DNA of 11,435 nt from an uncultured Ruminococcus sp. (GTDB lineage Bacteria; Bacillota; Clostridia; Oscillospirales; Ruminococcaceae), in assembly GCA_900540005.1 (NCBI GenBank), contig UQEM01000077.1:1-11435 (forward strand), given 5' to 3'. The translations under genes were made by a program, and so were the position numbers. The notes beneath the pieces were generated by a model that was not told the DNA's origin, ran no database searches, and saw only the letters and a program-made list of their open reading frames with translations. Positions within the stretch are counted from its first letter, which is position 1. Each line of letters opens with the position of its first letter. Below are positions 1 through 6,437 of this stretch, in pieces.

Positions 1-49
1 TTGGAATCCGCTAAAGGGTTAACAACCCTTTAGAATCCCATTATTAGTT
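1..49 (-). repeat. Hairpin-containing dispersed repeat, left copy (inverted relative to the right copy)
   Basis: Positions 1-49 match the reverse complement of 11381-11429 at 48 of 49 bases. The core is a perfect 10-bp hairpin: arm CTAAAGGGTT at 11-20, a 3-base loop at 21-23, and arm AACCCTTTAG at 24-33. The only difference between copies is in the loop (position 23). A short direct repeat, GAATCC, flanks the hairpin at 4-9 and 33-38. Read in the direction of the adjacent tetR-type gene, the element begins 25 bases after the stop codon. No T-run follows the stem on either strand, so it is not a standard intrinsic terminator. It may continue beyond the window's left edge. Confidence 0.85.
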
Positions 50-74
50 AAACAGGCTTTTGGCGTCGTTTTAT

Positions 75-611
75 CTATTCTTCGTAGACCTTCATTATGC
101 CGTCAGATAGCTTTTCTATCAGGTCGAGGACGGCTTTTATTCCATAGTCGCAGTATTTAAAATAGGTATAATATCCGCCGTATATCAGGTATGTCATCAT
201 CATGCGGCTCTTTATACTCGGCTGATAATCAGGCTGAACACTCAGTATAACAGCGGTAAGTTCCTCCTCAAAAAGTGACAGGAAACTTCCGCTCCGGTTG
301 CCCTCGAAAAGCGTTTTCATAAGCTGCTCGTTGGCTACGAACGAGGTCGTAAGTTCGCGGATAAACTGCTTATTGTCGGTCAGAATGTTCTCGGGGTGCT
401 CAATCCCGTGCAGGACTGAGCGAACCACTTCGCGTTCGAGCGATTCCGACAGCTCGTAGATATCGCGGTAGTGCAGGTAAAACGTAGCCTTGTTTATCTC
501 GGCAAGAGCGGAAAGCTCCTTGACCGTTATCTTTTCAAGCGGCTTCTGAGCGCGTAGCTGCAAAAACGCATTTATTATGCTTCTTCTTGTTTTTTCGATC
601 CTCATGTCCAT
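75..611 (-). CDS. TetR/AcrR-family transcriptional regulator
   Basis: This encodes 178 residues, a typical length for the TetR family. The N-terminal 50 residues look like a TetR DNA-binding domain: a first helix around 5-22, then a helix-turn-helix around 29-48 with the characteristic KATFYLHYRDIYEL ending. The remaining 130 residues are mostly helical and would form the ligand-binding and dimerisation domain; the ligand cannot be read from the sequence. The start at 611 follows GGAG with a 7-base gap; a second ATG two codons later is less well spaced. The gene is divergent from glgB and has a perfect-consensus promoter, with a long dyad lying between start site and gene. By family precedent it probably represses itself and glgB. 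Family confidence is high; the target is inferred from position only. Confidence 0.9.
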   Translation of the reverse strand: MDMRIEKTRRSIINAFLQLRAQKPLEKITVKELSALAEINKATFYLHYRDIYELSESLEREVVRSVLHGIEHPENILTDNKQFIRELTTSFVANEQLMKTLFEGNRSGSFLSLFEEELTAVILSVQPDYQPSIKSRMMMTYLIYGGYYTYFKYCDYGIKAVLDLIEKLSDGIMKVYEE

Positions 612-664
612 AGTAATACTCCATTAAAATTGACGATTTTTGACGACCGTCGCTTTATTGACTT

Positions 665-697
665 GTGTAGAAAATCGTTGCTTGAAATTTTCTACAC
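665..697. promoter_or_regulatory. Probable repressor operator: 11-bp inverted repeat between tetR-type gene and glgB
   Basis: The left arm GTGTAGAAAAT (665-675) and right arm ATTTTCTACAC (687-697) are perfect inverted copies separated by 11 bases. The right arm lies between the -35 and -10 boxes of the glgB promoter. On the other strand the whole dyad lies just downstream of the predicted start site of the TetR-type gene. One bound repressor could therefore block glgB initiation and roadblock its own gene. Arm spacing of about two helical turns centre to centre would suit two dimers or one spaced site. The binding protein is inferred to be the adjacent TetR-type regulator. Confidence 0.65.
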
Positions 698-710
698 TTA
701 TGTATATAAT
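682..710 (+). promoter_or_regulatory. Sigma-A promoter for glgB
   Basis: TTGAAA (682-687), a 17-base spacer and TATAAT (705-710) form a near-consensus promoter. The start site would be near 717, about 40 bases before the glgB ATG. The GGAG ribosome binding site at 747-750 is 7 bases from the ATG at 758. The promoter overlaps the divergent minus-strand promoter and the right arm of the dyad. Confidence 0.75.
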
Positions 711-713
711 TAT

Positions 714-742
714 ATTATAAACTAATAAAAGACACTTGTCAA
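714..742 (-). promoter_or_regulatory. Consensus sigma-A promoter for the TetR-type gene
   Basis: On the minus strand, TTGACA (742-737) is followed by 17 bases and then TATAAT (719-714), a perfect match to the housekeeping consensus with ideal spacing. Transcription would start near 707, leaving a leader of about 96 bases that contains the dyad at 665-697. In that RNA the dyad could also fold into an 11-bp hairpin. Confidence 0.8.
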
Positions 743-757
743 TCTTGGAGTGATCAT

Positions 758-2629
758 ATGGATATTTACGGATTTTACAAAGGCGAGGCTTTTGAAGCCT
801 ATGAGTACCTCGGAGCACACGTCTCGAAGAAGGAGACGGCATTCCGAACCTATGCTCCGAATGCATCAAAAGTCTCGGTAATAGGAGATTTCAGCGGCTG
901 GAAGGATATTCCCATGGAGCGTATCGAGGACGGCCGTTTTTTTGAACTGCACTGTCCCGAGGCTAAAGAGGGAATGCGCTATAAGTACCGCATTTATGAC
1001 AGACAGGGAAAATTTCTTGACCACTGCGACCCTTACGGATTCGGAATGGAACTTCGCCCGGGGACTTGCTCGGTCATTCGCAGCATAAAGGGATATCGCT
1101 TTCACGATTCCGAGTGGCTCAGCCGCAGAAGCGACTGCCGGGACAAGGCACTCAATATTTATGAAGTCCACCTCGGCTCGTGGCTGAGAAAACCGGGCAA
1201 GGTCTACCATGACAAGACGGAGACTGTTGAAACGCCTGTGCTCACTACACCCGAGGAGATACTTGAGTACGAGGGCTGGTACAACTATGCGGAAATAGCC
1301 GATAAGCTTGCGGATTACGCGGTTGAACTCGGCTACACTCACATTGAACTTATGCCTCTAAGCGAGCACCCCTCAGATGAATCGTGGGGATATCAGAACA
1401 CGGGATTTTTTGCGCCGACATCACGCTACGGAACGGCAAAGCAGCTTATGCAGCTTGTTGACAAGTGCCACAAAAAGGGCGTAGGCGTTATCATGGATTT
1501 TGTGCCTGTGCACTTTGCGGTAAACGACTTTGCACTCTATGAATATGACGGAACGCGGCTGTACGAGTTTCCGGACGATAAGGCGGCTTATAATGAGTGG
1601 GGAAGTATCAACTTCATGCACTCAAAGGGCGAAGTCCGCTCGTTCCTCCAGTCTGCGGCGAACTACTGGCTTAGCGTCTATCACTTTGACGGACTCCGCA
1701 TGGACGCGGTGCGCAACCTCATTTACTGGAACGGCAATGAACATCTCGGCGAAAACCGCTATGCAATAGAGTTTATCAAGAATATGAACTGCGGACTAAA
1801 GGCTCGCCACCCCTCGGCTATGATCTCCGCAGAGGACTCCTCCTCGCACCCAAAGGTAACTGCGCCCGTTTTTGCAGGCGGTCTTGGTTTCGACTACAAG
1901 TGGGATCTTGGCTGGATGCACGATACGCTTGAATACTTCCAGACTCCGCCGATGTACCGCACAAGAGATTATCACAAGCTTACGTTCTCCATGCTCTATT
2001 TTTATAATGAGAACTATATCATGCCGCTGTCGCATGATGAGGTCGTTCACGGAAAGGCTACCATTGCGCAGAAAATGTATGGCCATTATCCCGAGAAATT
2101 CCCGCAGGCGAGGGCACTGTATATGTACATGATGGCTCACCCGGGAAAAAAGCTCAATTTTATGGGCAACGAGATAGCTCAGCTCCGCGAATGGGACGAA
2201 AAACGCGAGCAGGACTGGGATATGCTGGAATATCCGCTTCATGACTCGTTCCGCGAGTATATCAAGGCGCTCAACAAGATTTACCTTAAATATAATGCGC
2301 TCCACTATGACTATGACCCGACTAATTTCAAGTGGGAGGACTGTAATTCGGAGGAACGCTGCGTTTACGCTATCCGCCGAAAGAGCAAGGACGGAGATAT
2401 CCTCGCAGTCATGAACTTCTCCGACTGGGTTCAGTTTGACTACAGCGTAACGATAGGCGAGGACTTTTCGGCTGAACTCCTCCTCGATTCCGACAATCAG
2501 CTCTACAGCGGAAAAACTCCCGACGGCAAGACAAAATTCAGTCTGAGCGGCGGAAAACTCGTCATGGATATCCCACCGTACAGCGGAAGAATGTTCCTGC
2601 TCAGACACGAGACAGGCTCTCAAAAATAA
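758..2629 (+). CDS. glgB: 1,4-alpha-glucan branching enzyme (GH13)
   Basis: This 623-residue enzyme cuts alpha-1,4 glucan chains and reattaches the segment by an alpha-1,6 bond, making branch points in glycogen in the cytoplasm. A CBM48-type N-terminal domain spans roughly 18-110, the GH13 barrel about 135-500, and an all-beta C-terminal domain about 520-618. Catalytic motifs are intact: DFVPVHFA (247-254), GLRMDAV with nucleophile Asp316, SAED with acid Glu359, and PLSHDEVVHGK with Asp427. The Glu-to-Asp spacing of 68 equals that of E. coli GlgB (458 to 526, from memory). The segment between LGSW and the next conserved helix (about 143-175) appears some 25 residues longer than in E. coli. 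No other glycogen gene lies in the window. No clear terminator follows, so some transcription may run into the next gene. Confidence 0.96.
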   Translation: MDIYGFYKGEAFEAYEYLGAHVSKKETAFRTYAPNASKVSVIGDFSGWKDIPMERIEDGRFFELHCPEAKEGMRYKYRIYDRQGKFLDHCDPYGFGMELRPGTCSVIRSIKGYRFHDSEWLSRRSDCRDKALNIYEVHLGSWLRKPGKVYHDKTETVETPVLTTPEEILEYEGWYNYAEIADKLADYAVELGYTHIELMPLSEHPSDESWGYQNTGFFAPTSRYGTAKQLMQLVDKCHKKGVGVIMDFVPVHFAVNDFALYEYDGTRLYEFPDDKAAYNEWGSINFMHSKGEVRSFLQSAANYWLSVYHFDGLRMDAVRNLIYWNGNEHLGENRYAIEFIKNMNCGLKARHPSAMISAEDSSSHPKVTAPVFAGGLGFDYKWDLGWMHDTLEYFQTPPMYRTRDYHKLTFSMLYFYNENYIMPLSHDEVVHGKATIAQKMYGHYPEKFPQARALYMYMMAHPGKKLNFMGNEIAQLREWDEKREQDWDMLEYPLHDSFREYIKALNKIYLKYNALHYDYDPTNFKWEDCNSEERCVYAIRRKSKDGDILAVMNFSDWVQFDYSVTIGEDFSAELLLDSDNQLYSGKTPDGKTKFSLSGGKLVMDIPPYSGRMFLLRHETGSQK

Positions 2630-2654
2630 ATAGGGGAAATTTTGCTCTCCGTAG

Positions 2655-2683
2655 TTGCTTTTTGCGAAATGGTGTGTTATAAT
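2655..2683 (+). promoter_or_regulatory. Extended -10 sigma-A promoter for the membrane protein gene
   Basis: TTGCTT (2655-2660), a 17-base spacer and TATAAT (2678-2683), with a TG at 2675-2676 one base before the -10 box, form a good extended -10 promoter. It lies just after glgB. The leader runs about 55 bases, is AT-rich, and ends in a strong GGAGG (2734-2738) five bases before the ATG at 2744. Confidence 0.7.
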
Positions 2684-2743
2684 ATTAGATGTACGACTTC
2701 TCGAACAGCTTATTATATATAAAATATTATTTCGGAGGCAATA

Positions 2744-3973
2744 ATGAATAACTTCTTGGGAAATATCTGGACAAAAAGAGTTGTTGCAGTCCTGAGTCTG
2801 CTGTATGCGCTCGCAGTATGCCGTCTTTGTTACTTCTCGATATTCTACGAGATACACGTCAGGGACAGGGTCTCGCTGTGCCTTACTGTCACAGTTGTTT
2901 CAATAATTGCCCTTGTGGCAATGCTCTACACGAGAAAACAGGTCATTACGCGTATCGCAAGCTTTATAATCCTGCCTGCAATGCTGCCGGTGGTGCTGCT
3001 GTATTTCGGCGAGTGGGGAATGATAATCCCTATCATAATCACCGGTGTCACGATACTTCTGCTTTCAGGAGCAGGTGAGGGCGGCAAGACCGCAGTCGGC
3101 ACGATAGTACTGCTTATGTACATTTTCGGAGCGCTCGGCTACTTCGTATTCACATCGTTCTTTGTTTCCTCCGCCAAGGAGACTCTCGTTGAAAAAGGAA
3201 CTTCGCCCTCGGGACGCTATCGCTACACCGTTATAAATACCGAGGATACCTCGAACGGAAGCACGGCGGTTTATGTTGAACCAAATTACGCGGACGAGGA
3301 TTTCCCTTTTGTCAATTTCACTCTTAAAAGCATGGACAGAGTGGTTTACCGCGTAAGACCCATTGCTGAGGAGATAGACATTGAGTGGACTACGCAGAGC
3401 CGACAGGACGTTACGCAGCAGATAGAGGCTATCTCCGATAATATCAAGATAACCCTTACCGATGATGAACTTAAACAGCTTGGTTATACATACGATAACA
3501 AGCTGACACTTTCCGATGTCGATATAGACATGAAGCTGCAAATAGGTCTGGACGGTTCAAATGTTGACCCGATACTGCTCGATTCGCTCAATGATGAACA
3601 GCTTGCGGTTTTCGGGATAGGCAGGGATCCAAACGAAAGATATTACATTCTTTCACCCTCGGCTGAGGTAATAGACAGCGCAGGAGCAGGTTCCGGCAAA
3701 AAGATTTATTTCAGTGAGATAGACAGCGATACAATAGAGAAATTCCAGAGCGAGTATCTGGACGAGTATTACGATTATAAGTTTAAGGTGACAAAGGACA
3801 GGACGGTGCTGCTCAACACGCTTACTGACGAACAGCTCAAGAGTTTCGGCGTTTCCGACCAGAGTGACGTCATGACGTTCAACGGCAAGGTCTGCTTCCG
3901 TTCGTATGTTGCCGAGATAGAGGATTACTACGACGTTGATTCGAGACATCTCTCAATCGACCTTTTAACATGA
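2744..3973 (+). CDS. Five-helix membrane protein with repeated extracytoplasmic region, function unknown
   Basis: I do not recognise a named gene. The 409-residue product starts with five probable membrane helices (about 12-34, 43-62, 68-88, 91-109 and 117-140) followed by a 270-residue hydrophilic, acidic tail. Just after the last helix, SPSGRYRY and a stretch ending EEIDIEW (209-215) resemble the C-terminal part of DUF5412-like membrane proteins; this is a weak recollection. Beyond it a short motif of the form L-T/N-D-D/E-E/Q-L-x-x-L/F-G occurs three times, at 238-247, 282-291 and 360-369, with a weaker version near 326-333. Five helices would put the tail outside if the N-terminus is inside. 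The gene stands alone between its own promoter and terminator, next to glgB but with no evident functional tie. Confidence 0.8.
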   Translation: MNNFLGNIWTKRVVAVLSLLYALAVCRLCYFSIFYEIHVRDRVSLCLTVTVVSIIALVAMLYTRKQVITRIASFIILPAMLPVVLLYFGEWGMIIPIIITGVTILLLSGAGEGGKTAVGTIVLLMYIFGALGYFVFTSFFVSSAKETLVEKGTSPSGRYRYTVINTEDTSNGSTAVYVEPNYADEDFPFVNFTLKSMDRVVYRVRPIAEEIDIEWTTQSRQDVTQQIEAISDNIKITLTDDELKQLGYTYDNKLTLSDVDIDMKLQIGLDGSNVDPILLDSLNDEQLAVFGIGRDPNERYYILSPSAEVIDSAGAGSGKKIYFSEIDSDTIEKFQSEYLDEYYDYKFKVTKDRTVLLNTLTDEQLKSFGVSDQSDVMTFNGKVCFRSYVAEIEDYYDVDSRHLSIDLLT

Positions 3974-3981
3974 TAACAGAA

Positions 3982-4013
3982 AAAAGTCTCTGCTTTTGCA
4001 GAGACTTTTGTTT
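3982..4013 (+). terminator. Intrinsic terminator after the membrane protein gene
   Basis: A perfect 12-bp stem (3982-3993 with 3998-4009) closes a TTTT loop, and the T-run of the 3' arm continues as TTTTGTTT. It starts 8 bases after the stop codon. The A-run on the 5' side means it could also work on the opposite strand. Confidence 0.9.
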
Positions 4014-4037
4014 ATCGTGAAATATGGCAAATCTGTA

Positions 4038-4066
4038 TTGACATCTATGCACGAATGTGGTAAAAT
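4038..4066 (+). promoter_or_regulatory. Strong extended -10 promoter for xylA
   Basis: TTGACA (4038-4043), a 17-base spacer and TAAAAT (4061-4066), with TG at 4058-4059, form a strong sigma-A promoter. I see no clear CcpA cre site or XylR-type operator around it, so constitutive or otherwise controlled expression is possible. Confidence 0.8.
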
Positions 4067-4091
4067 AACCATATAATTAAGCTCTCAAATT

Positions 4092-4113
4092 AAAGGAGTT
4101 AAATATTAGGAGG
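4092..4113 (+). promoter_or_regulatory. Tandem Shine-Dalgarno sites before xylA
   Basis: AAAGGAG at about 4092-4098 is followed by AGGAGG at 4108-4113. The second is 9 bases from the xylA ATG and is the site that sets the start. The first has no standard start codon at usable distance, so it may act as a ribosome standby site or be chance. Confidence 0.5.
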
Positions 4114-4122
4114 CTATAAATT

Positions 4123-5445
4123 ATGAGCGAATTTTTTAAAAACATAGGCAAGATCCCCTATGAAGGAAAGAACTCCACTAACCCTCTGGCATTCAAGTAC
4201 TACGATCCCGATGAGGTCATCGGCGGCAAGACAATGAAGGAGCAGCTCAAGTTTGCGCTTTCATGGTGGCACACTATGGGCGGAGACGGCACAGATATGT
4301 TCGGCGTAGGAACTACTGACAAGAGCTGGGGCGAGTCCGACCCTACTGCAAGAGCTAAGGCAAAGGTTGACGCTGCTTTCGAGATCATGGACAAGCTCTC
4401 TATCGAGTACTTCTGTTTCCATGACCGCGACCTCTCTCCCGAGTACGGTGACCTCAAGGAGACTAACGCAAAGCTCGATGACGTTACCGATTACATCAAG
4501 GCTAAGCAGGCAGAAACAGGCTTTAAGTGCCTTTGGGGTACAGCTAAGTGCTTCGACCACCCGAGATATATGCACGGTGCAGGAACTTCTCCCTCGGCTG
4601 ATGTTTTCGCATATTCAGCAGCACAGATCAAGAAGGCTATCGAGGCTACAGTAAAACTCGGCGGCAACGGCTATGTTTTCTGGGGCGGACGTGAAGGCTA
4701 TGAGACTCTCCTCAACACAAACATGGGTCTTGAGCTTGACAACATGGCTCGTCTTATGAAAATGGCTGTTAAGTATGCTCGTTCTATCGGATATACAGGC
4801 GATTTCTACATCGAGCCCAAGCCCAAGGAGCCTACAAAGCACCAGTATGACTTTGATACTGCTACAGTTCTCGGATTCCTCCGCAAGTATGGTCTTGAGG
4901 ACGATTTCAAGATGAATATTGAGGCTAACCATGCTACTCTTGCACAGCACACATTCCAGCATGAGCTTCGCGTTGCAAGAGACAACGGATTCTTCGGCTC
5001 TATCGACGCAAATCAGGGCGATCCGCTCCTCGGTTGGGATACTGACCAGTTCCCGACAAATGTTTATGATGCAGCTCTTTGTATGTACGAGGTACTCAAG
5101 GCAGGCGGCTTCACAAACGGCGGTCTTAACTTCGACTCAAAGGCAAGAAGAGGAAGCTTTACACCCGAGGATATCTTCCACAGCTATATCGCAGGTATGG
5201 ATACATTTGCGCTCGGTCTCAGAATTGCTCAGAAGATCATTGATGACGGACGTATCGACAAGTTCGTTGAGGACAGATACTCCTCATGGACAACGGGTAT
5301 CGGTAAGGATATCATTGACGGCAAGGTTGGCTTTGAGGAGCTTGAAAAGTACGCACTCGAAAAGGGTGAGGTCACTGATTCGCTCACAAGCGGCCGTCAG
5401 GAAATGCTCGAAGCTATAATCAACAATATCATGTTCAGCCTCTAA
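4123..5445 (+). CDS. xylA: Xylose isomerase, class II
   Basis: This converts D-xylose to D-xylulose (and glucose to fructose) using two divalent metal ions in the cytoplasm. The 440-residue length is the usual size of the long class II enzymes of Firmicutes. All expected active-site residues are present: FHDRD with His100 and Asp103, Glu231 in [12 protein letters not shown], Glu267 and His270 in NIEANHA, Asp295, Asp306, Asp308 and Asp338. Each is one lower than the numbering I recall for the Thermoanaerobacterium enzyme. The gene has a strong promoter and Shine-Dalgarno site, and codon use dominated by a few codons (AAG, GAG, CTC/CTT, ATC), which suggests high expression. A very strong terminator follows, so xylB further on may be expressed at a lower level or separately. 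Confidence 0.98.
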   Translation: MSEFFKNIGKIPYEGKNSTNPLAFKYYDPDEVIGGKTMKEQLKFALSWWHTMGGDGTDMFGVGTTDKSWGESDPTARAKAKVDAAFEIMDKLSIEYFCFHDRDLSPEYGDLKETNAKLDDVTDYIKAKQAETGFKCLWGTAKCFDHPRYMHGAGTSPSADVFAYSAAQIKKAIEATVKLGGNGYVFWGGREGYETLLNTNMGLELDNMARLMKMAVKYARSIGYTGDFYIEPKPKEPTKHQYDFDTATVLGFLRKYGLEDDFKMNIEANHATLAQHTFQHELRVARDNGFFGSIDANQGDPLLGWDTDQFPTNVYDAALCMYEVLKAGGFTNGGLNFDSKARRGSFTPEDIFHSYIAGMDTFALGLRIAQKIIDDGRIDKFVEDRYSSWTTGIGKDIIDGKVGFEELEKYALEKGEVTDSLTSGRQEMLEAIINNIMFSL

Positions 5446-5492
5446 GCTGTATTTGGATACTTTTAGTTGTCCGTTAATATTGTAATGCATGG

Positions 5493-5538
5493 ACGTTCGG
5501 ACGCCTCTCCGCGTGGGGACGGCGTTCGGACGTTTTTT
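5493..5538 (+). terminator. Very strong intrinsic terminator after xylA
   Basis: A 13-bp outer stem with two G-U pairs (5493-5505 with 5521-5533) continues, after a single bulged base at 5520, into a 5-bp inner stem (5506-5510 with 5515-5519) closed by a GCGT loop. A run of six T (5533-5538) follows. It separates xylA from the kinase gene downstream. Confidence 0.93.
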
Positions 5539-5582
5539 ATTTGATCGCTATAAAGCTGAATCAGGATTTATGAGGTAATATA

Positions 5583-6386
5583 ATGAATAAAATTAAGCTG
5601 ACTGCACTTCCTTGTATATGTGCAGATGTTTTTTACGGTACTGAAATAATCAGACCGGGAGGAGAAGCATTGAATTTTGCTGCTCATGCCTCGCACTTTA
5701 AGGATATAGATGTTACGCTTCTTGGTGTTGTCGGAAAAGATAAGTATGCAGAAGCGATAATGGATTCAATATCAAAGCTTGATATTGATAAAAACCATAT
5801 ACGCATTGATGAAAGGTATCAGACTGCAAATAATATGACTTACCTTACAGAATCGGGCGATAGGTATTATAAAGATGATTCATGGAACGGAGAAATTCTC
5901 GATAACATCGTACTGAATGATAATGAAATCAAAATCTTATCAAGGTCCGATGTAGTCTTTGTTCATTTCTGGGCCTCGTGTTTTTCGCAGGTAGTTGAAC
6001 TGAAGGAAACTTTTGGCTTTAAGCTTGCGGTAGATTTTGATGTATATAGAGATTTTGCAGATATGGAACGATTTGCTCCATATGTTGATTTCTTTATGAT
6101 AAGCGGCTCGGAAGAACTCCTGCCGAGGTTCAAAGAATTGTCAAACAAATACAGTTGTCTTTTCAACGTATCACTTGCAGAACGTGGGAGTGTTACATAC
6201 TTTAATGGACAGGAATTCAAAGTGCAAGCTGTGAAAGTTGAAAGCATAATTGACACGACCGGTTGTGGTGACAGCTATCACGCCGGATTTGTCTGCTCAT
6301 ATATGCTCGAAAATAATATTGAAAAGGCTATGAATGTCGGTTCTGAAATTGCAGCAGAAACCTTAAAACATTACGGTGGATTCTGA
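5583..6386 (+). CDS. PfkB-family sugar kinase, fructoselysine-6-kinase (FrlD)-like
   Basis: This is a 267-residue ribokinase-superfamily kinase that would phosphorylate a sugar or sugar-amine with ATP. The N-terminal substrate motif RPGGEALNFA (24-33), the GVVGKDKYA segment (48-56) and the C-terminal DTTGCGDSYHAGF (224-236) with catalytic base Asp230 are present. Length, the early CICADVF segment and the ending TLKHYGGF resemble E. coli FrlD (261 residues, ending TIQYHGAW, from memory) more than ribokinase or fructokinase. The anion-hole motif reads GCGD where most members have GAGD (Cys228 for Ala). No deglycase or transporter is beside it, so the substrate is open. Hand-counted GC over 5821-5940 is about 33%, against about 67% for one 60-base stretch of xylB, suggesting acquisition by transfer. 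The start is supported by GAGGT about 8 bases upstream. Confidence 0.85.
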   Translation: MNKIKLTALPCICADVFYGTEIIRPGGEALNFAAHASHFKDIDVTLLGVVGKDKYAEAIMDSISKLDIDKNHIRIDERYQTANNMTYLTESGDRYYKDDSWNGEILDNIVLNDNEIKILSRSDVVFVHFWASCFSQVVELKETFGFKLAVDFDVYRDFADMERFAPYVDFFMISGSEELLPRFKELSNKYSCLFNVSLAERGSVTYFNGQEFKVQAVKVESIIDTTGCGDSYHAGFVCSYMLENNIEKAMNVGSEIAAETLKHYGGF

Positions 6387-6437
6387 ATAAGCAGAACCAC
6401 AACTTCTGGTTTATACAATAATGAAAGGAATGAATTT

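Noticed and set aside
2630..2655. A terminator after glgB
   Set aside because: Only a 5-bp GGGGA/TCTCC pairing without a T-run is visible, too weak to call.
1796..2857. A 353-codon open frame on the minus strand
   Set aside because: It lies antisense to glgB, whose catalytic motifs are intact, and its translation resembles no known family. The clade's codon bias tends to leave antisense frames open.
4014..4122. A CcpA cre site or XylR operator at xylA
   Set aside because: No stretch matches the cre pattern or a XylR-type palindrome well enough to report.
5453..5480. A promoter TTGGAT-16-TAATAT before the xylA terminator
   Set aside because: The match is weak and it would fire straight into the terminator at 5493; an attenuator is conceivable but nothing else supports one.
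6387..6437. A hairpin between the PfkB-like gene and xylB
   Set aside because: Only 5 bp (AACCA/TGGTT) with no T-run, so neither a terminator nor a clear regulatory element.
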